Assembly (NCBI GenBank): GCA_944325775.1 | Contig: CALVBL010000006.1 | Coordinates: forward strand, 39,304-103,303 | DNA length: 64,000 nucleotides | Direction of reading: 5' to 3' | Source of the DNA: an uncultured Helicobacter sp. | GTDB taxonomy: Bacteria; Campylobacterota; Campylobacteria; Campylobacterales; Helicobacteraceae | Shown here: piece by piece, positions 62,378 through 64,000 of the stretch | Layout of the letters: each line of letters starts with the position of its first letter | Numbering within the stretch: the stretch's first letter is position 1 | The notes under the pieces: model-generated | The model's input: only the letters and a program-made list of their open reading frames with translations | What the model was told of the DNA's origin: nothing | The model's database searches: none | Made by a program: the position numbers and the translations under genes

Positions 62378-63713
62378 AATTCCCTTCTTTGTTTGCTTGG
62401 TATTGTGCGATCTCTAGCCATTGCCCGCTTTGAAGCGGCTGCGCGCTCTCAATGGTGATTTTGTTAAAAAACTCATCAAGCCCGTGGCAGAGATAGCTCG
62501 TGTGTGAATCTCCACTCGCTCCGCCATCATTAAATCTTGGCACCCACACACCACCTTTTTTAAAATCTAAAGATTGTCTAGATTCTATAATATCGCTGGT
62601 TGTTACAGATTCTATCAAAACATTTAGGGGTTTGGTACAATGGCAACGCATTTGGTAGTTGTTTTCTTGCACGATGCTTTTAAGCGTGTGTAGGCGCTGC
62701 TTTGCCACATCGCCTTTAGTGGTGTTTTTCATACTAGCTGATGGCGTGCCAGCGCGCGGGGAATAGATAAATGGGTGCAAATGCGTGATAGGAAAATGCT
62801 TAAAATTCTCCAATGTCTGCTCCCAAATCTCCTCGCTCTCACCCGGGTGCGCCACGATAAAATCCGTGCCTAAGAAAAATCCTTGCTTGTGTAAGCGCGT
62901 AAATAACTCAAGATCCTGCTCCACGCGGTTTTGGCGATTCATAATCTCTAACATAGTGTTGTGCGTGTGTTGCAGCGCGATGTGCAGGTGTTTTTCAAAC
63001 AAGTTCTCTTGCGTGAGATTCAAAAACTCCTCGCTAATCTGACTAGGCTCTAGACTCCCCACACGCAGACGCTTTAAACCATCAAGTTTGAAGAGAGATT
63101 CTATCAGACTTGCGATGCTTTCATTTTCTAAATCCTTGCCATAGCTCCCGACATTCGTGCCTGTGAGGATAATCTCACTCACTCCAGAATCTAGCAGCTG
63201 CCGCACCTGCTTGATGATCTTTGCCTTTGGGAAGCTCCGCGCCCCACCACGTACAGATGGGATAATACAATAACTACACGCAAAATCACAACCCTCCTCA
63301 ATCTTAATAAACGCGCGTGTCTTGCCCACAAACTCACTCACAATCGTGCTATCAATGTGTAAGGGCTGCTCCTCGGCATAAAAAAACCTCTGCTCTTTTT
63401 GCAACAACGCGCTAATATCTTCCTTAAGACTATGGGGAAATACCCCAAAAGCGAGATTTTTTTCGTAGTTTTCCTTGCCTTTAGAGCCAGCACCACAGCC
63501 GGTGAAATAGATTCTCTTCTTAGAATCTCTGAAGCGATTGATATAGCCCTGCACACCAGAATCCGCGCCATTAGTAACCGTGCAGGAATTCACCACGATG
63601 ATATCGGCGAGATTCTCATCGCTCACGATTTCATAGCCTTTGAGGTTTGCCATCATCACTTGGGTATCAAAGAGATTGCTCCGACAACCAAAGGTCTTAA
63701 AAAACACGCGCAT
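62364..63713 (-). CDS. mtaB: tRNA t6A37 methylthiotransferase MtaB
   Basis: Radical SAM enzyme forming ms2t6A at position 37, 449 residues. N-terminal cluster Cys residues (TFGCRSN, NSCTVT, TGCG), radical SAM motif CDFACSYC near 140, then a C-terminal region in place of the TRAM domain. Overlaps the FtsH-like gene by 14 bases and follows the mscS gene by 14 bases. A second methylthiotransferase of the same superfamily, rimO, is at 54.1 kb. Confidence 0.92.
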   Translation of the reverse strand: MRVFFKTFGCRSNLFDTQVMMANLKGYEIVSDENLADIIVVNSCTVTNGADSGVQGYINRFRDSKKRIYFTGCGAGSKGKENYEKNLAFGVFPHSLKEDISALLQKEQRFFYAEEQPLHIDSTIVSEFVGKTRAFIKIEEGCDFACSYCIIPSVRGGARSFPKAKIIKQVRQLLDSGVSEIILTGTNVGSYGKDLENESIASLIESLFKLDGLKRLRVGSLEPSQISEEFLNLTQENLFEKHLHIALQHTHNTMLEIMNRQNRVEQDLELFTRLHKQGFFLGTDFIVAHPGESEEIWEQTLENFKHFPITHLHPFIYSPRAGTPSASMKNTTKGDVAKQRLHTLKSIVQENNYQMRCHCTKPLNVLIESVTTSDIIESRQSLDFKKGGVWVPRFNDGGASGDSHTSYLCHGLDEFFNKITIESAQPLQSGQWLEIAQYQANKEGNYAKI

Positions 63714-63727
63714 ACAATCTCCTTAGC

Positions 63728-64000
63728 CTAACTTATGGGAAAATGCCCATGATCTAGGTCTTTATTATCCACAAAGGGCGTATCGCCTCCACCTCTCGGA
63801 CGTCCGGGGGCGGTATTTGATGGAGTGTTTGGTGCAGATGTGCTTGAGAGAGATACGCTCGTAGGGGTGTTTGTCATATTTACTCCCAATGGCTGTGGCT
63901 CGATAAATGGCTTATTACCCCTGCCATCACCGCCTGTAGGCACGACTTTGGTCGTTGGGTAAGCGATCTGTATATCCTCCTCGCGCAAAAACGCCTCGAT
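63728..64000 (-). CDS. C-terminal end of a MscS-family mechanosensitive channel (5' end outside window)
   Basis: The frame is open to the window edge. EAFLREEDIQIAYPTTKVV is the typical end of the MscS C-terminal domain. It is followed by about 70 residues rich in Pro, Gly, Ser and Thr with no predicted fold. The position beside mtaB and the FtsH paralogue matches H. pylori HP0284 (from memory). Confidence 0.7.
   Translation of the reverse strand: MEAFLREEDIQIAYPTTKVVPTGGDGRGNKPFIEPQPLGVNMTNTPTSVSLSSTSAPNTPSNTAPGRPRGGGDTPFVDNKDLDHGHFPIS

Noticed and set aside
1..64000. CRISPR arrays, prophage, insertion sequences, integrases, tRNA or rRNA genes
   Set aside because: Looked for regular repeats, transposase motifs and the conserved TTCGA T-loop in gaps; none is present.

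Overview
The window reads as ordinary chromosome of an epsilonproteobacterium, almost certainly a Helicobacter. Many short gene runs match neighbourhoods I remember from H. pylori: cheY-prmA-ftsH-(PSD-like)-pssA, pyrD-M16 peptidase-dapA-SDR, acpS-fliL-rsmD, SurA-like-LapB-like-rnhA, and mscS-mtaB-ftsH paralogue. It also carries hisA, hisB, cheR and cheB, which H. pylori lacks, and its base composition looks mid-40s % GC by eye. That points to a non-pylori, enterohepatic-type Helicobacter, but the species cannot be fixed from sequence alone. There is no rRNA, tRNA, IS element, prophage or CRISPR array, and no gene-free stretch exceeds 300 bases.

Layout. 0-9 kb: obgE, aroE, an SH3 envelope protein, purM, pssA, a decarboxylase-like protein without its catalytic serine, ftsH, prmA, cheY, hisA. 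9-18 kb: an AAA+ ATPase, a cation efflux protein, an enoyl-reductase-like SDR, a membrane methyltransferase family protein, dapA, an M16 peptidase, pyrD with an odd tail, pth, rplY. 18-31 kb: a metal P-type ATPase, mutY, a phase-OFF FkbM methyltransferase, yceI/marR, bcp, a Bax-inhibitor-1 protein, trpS, acpS, fliL, rsmD, priA and a ZapA/ZapB-like pair. 31-46 kb: uvrB, htrA, cheR, cheB, a SurA-like chaperone, a LapB-like protein, rnhA, outer-membrane proteins, aroQ, pepQ, a Maf/PseE-type flagellin glycosylation protein. 46-51 kb: dedA, rlpA, lptC, kdsC, hisB, coaBC. 51-59 kb: surface-glycan genes interrupted by fabI and rimO. 59-64 kb: a barrel protein, an esterase, an FtsH-like protein without the protease motif, mtaB, and the end of mscS.

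The most notable content is a set of five long G/C homopolymer tracts (9-13 bases) at glycan or surface genes. Three lie in 52.7-58.7 kb, in an FkbM/glycosyltransferase pair and in a small polyol-phosphate cassette (Bcs1-like CDP-ribitol enzyme, TagD-like cytidylyltransferase, TagB/TagF-like transferase). Reading the alternative frames shows that one tract switches between two truncated proteins and a 453-residue chimera. Another has three outcomes at the C-terminus of the Bcs1-like protein, one of which ends exactly on the tagD start codon. A fourth tract puts an FkbM gene OFF, and the fifth abuts the -10 box of an outer-membrane protein gene.

A second genome-scale signal is the heptamer AGATTCT/AGAATCT. 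It is strongly over-represented on both strands and in all reading frames, and forms inverted pairs between genes, as DNA uptake sequences do in other bacteria.
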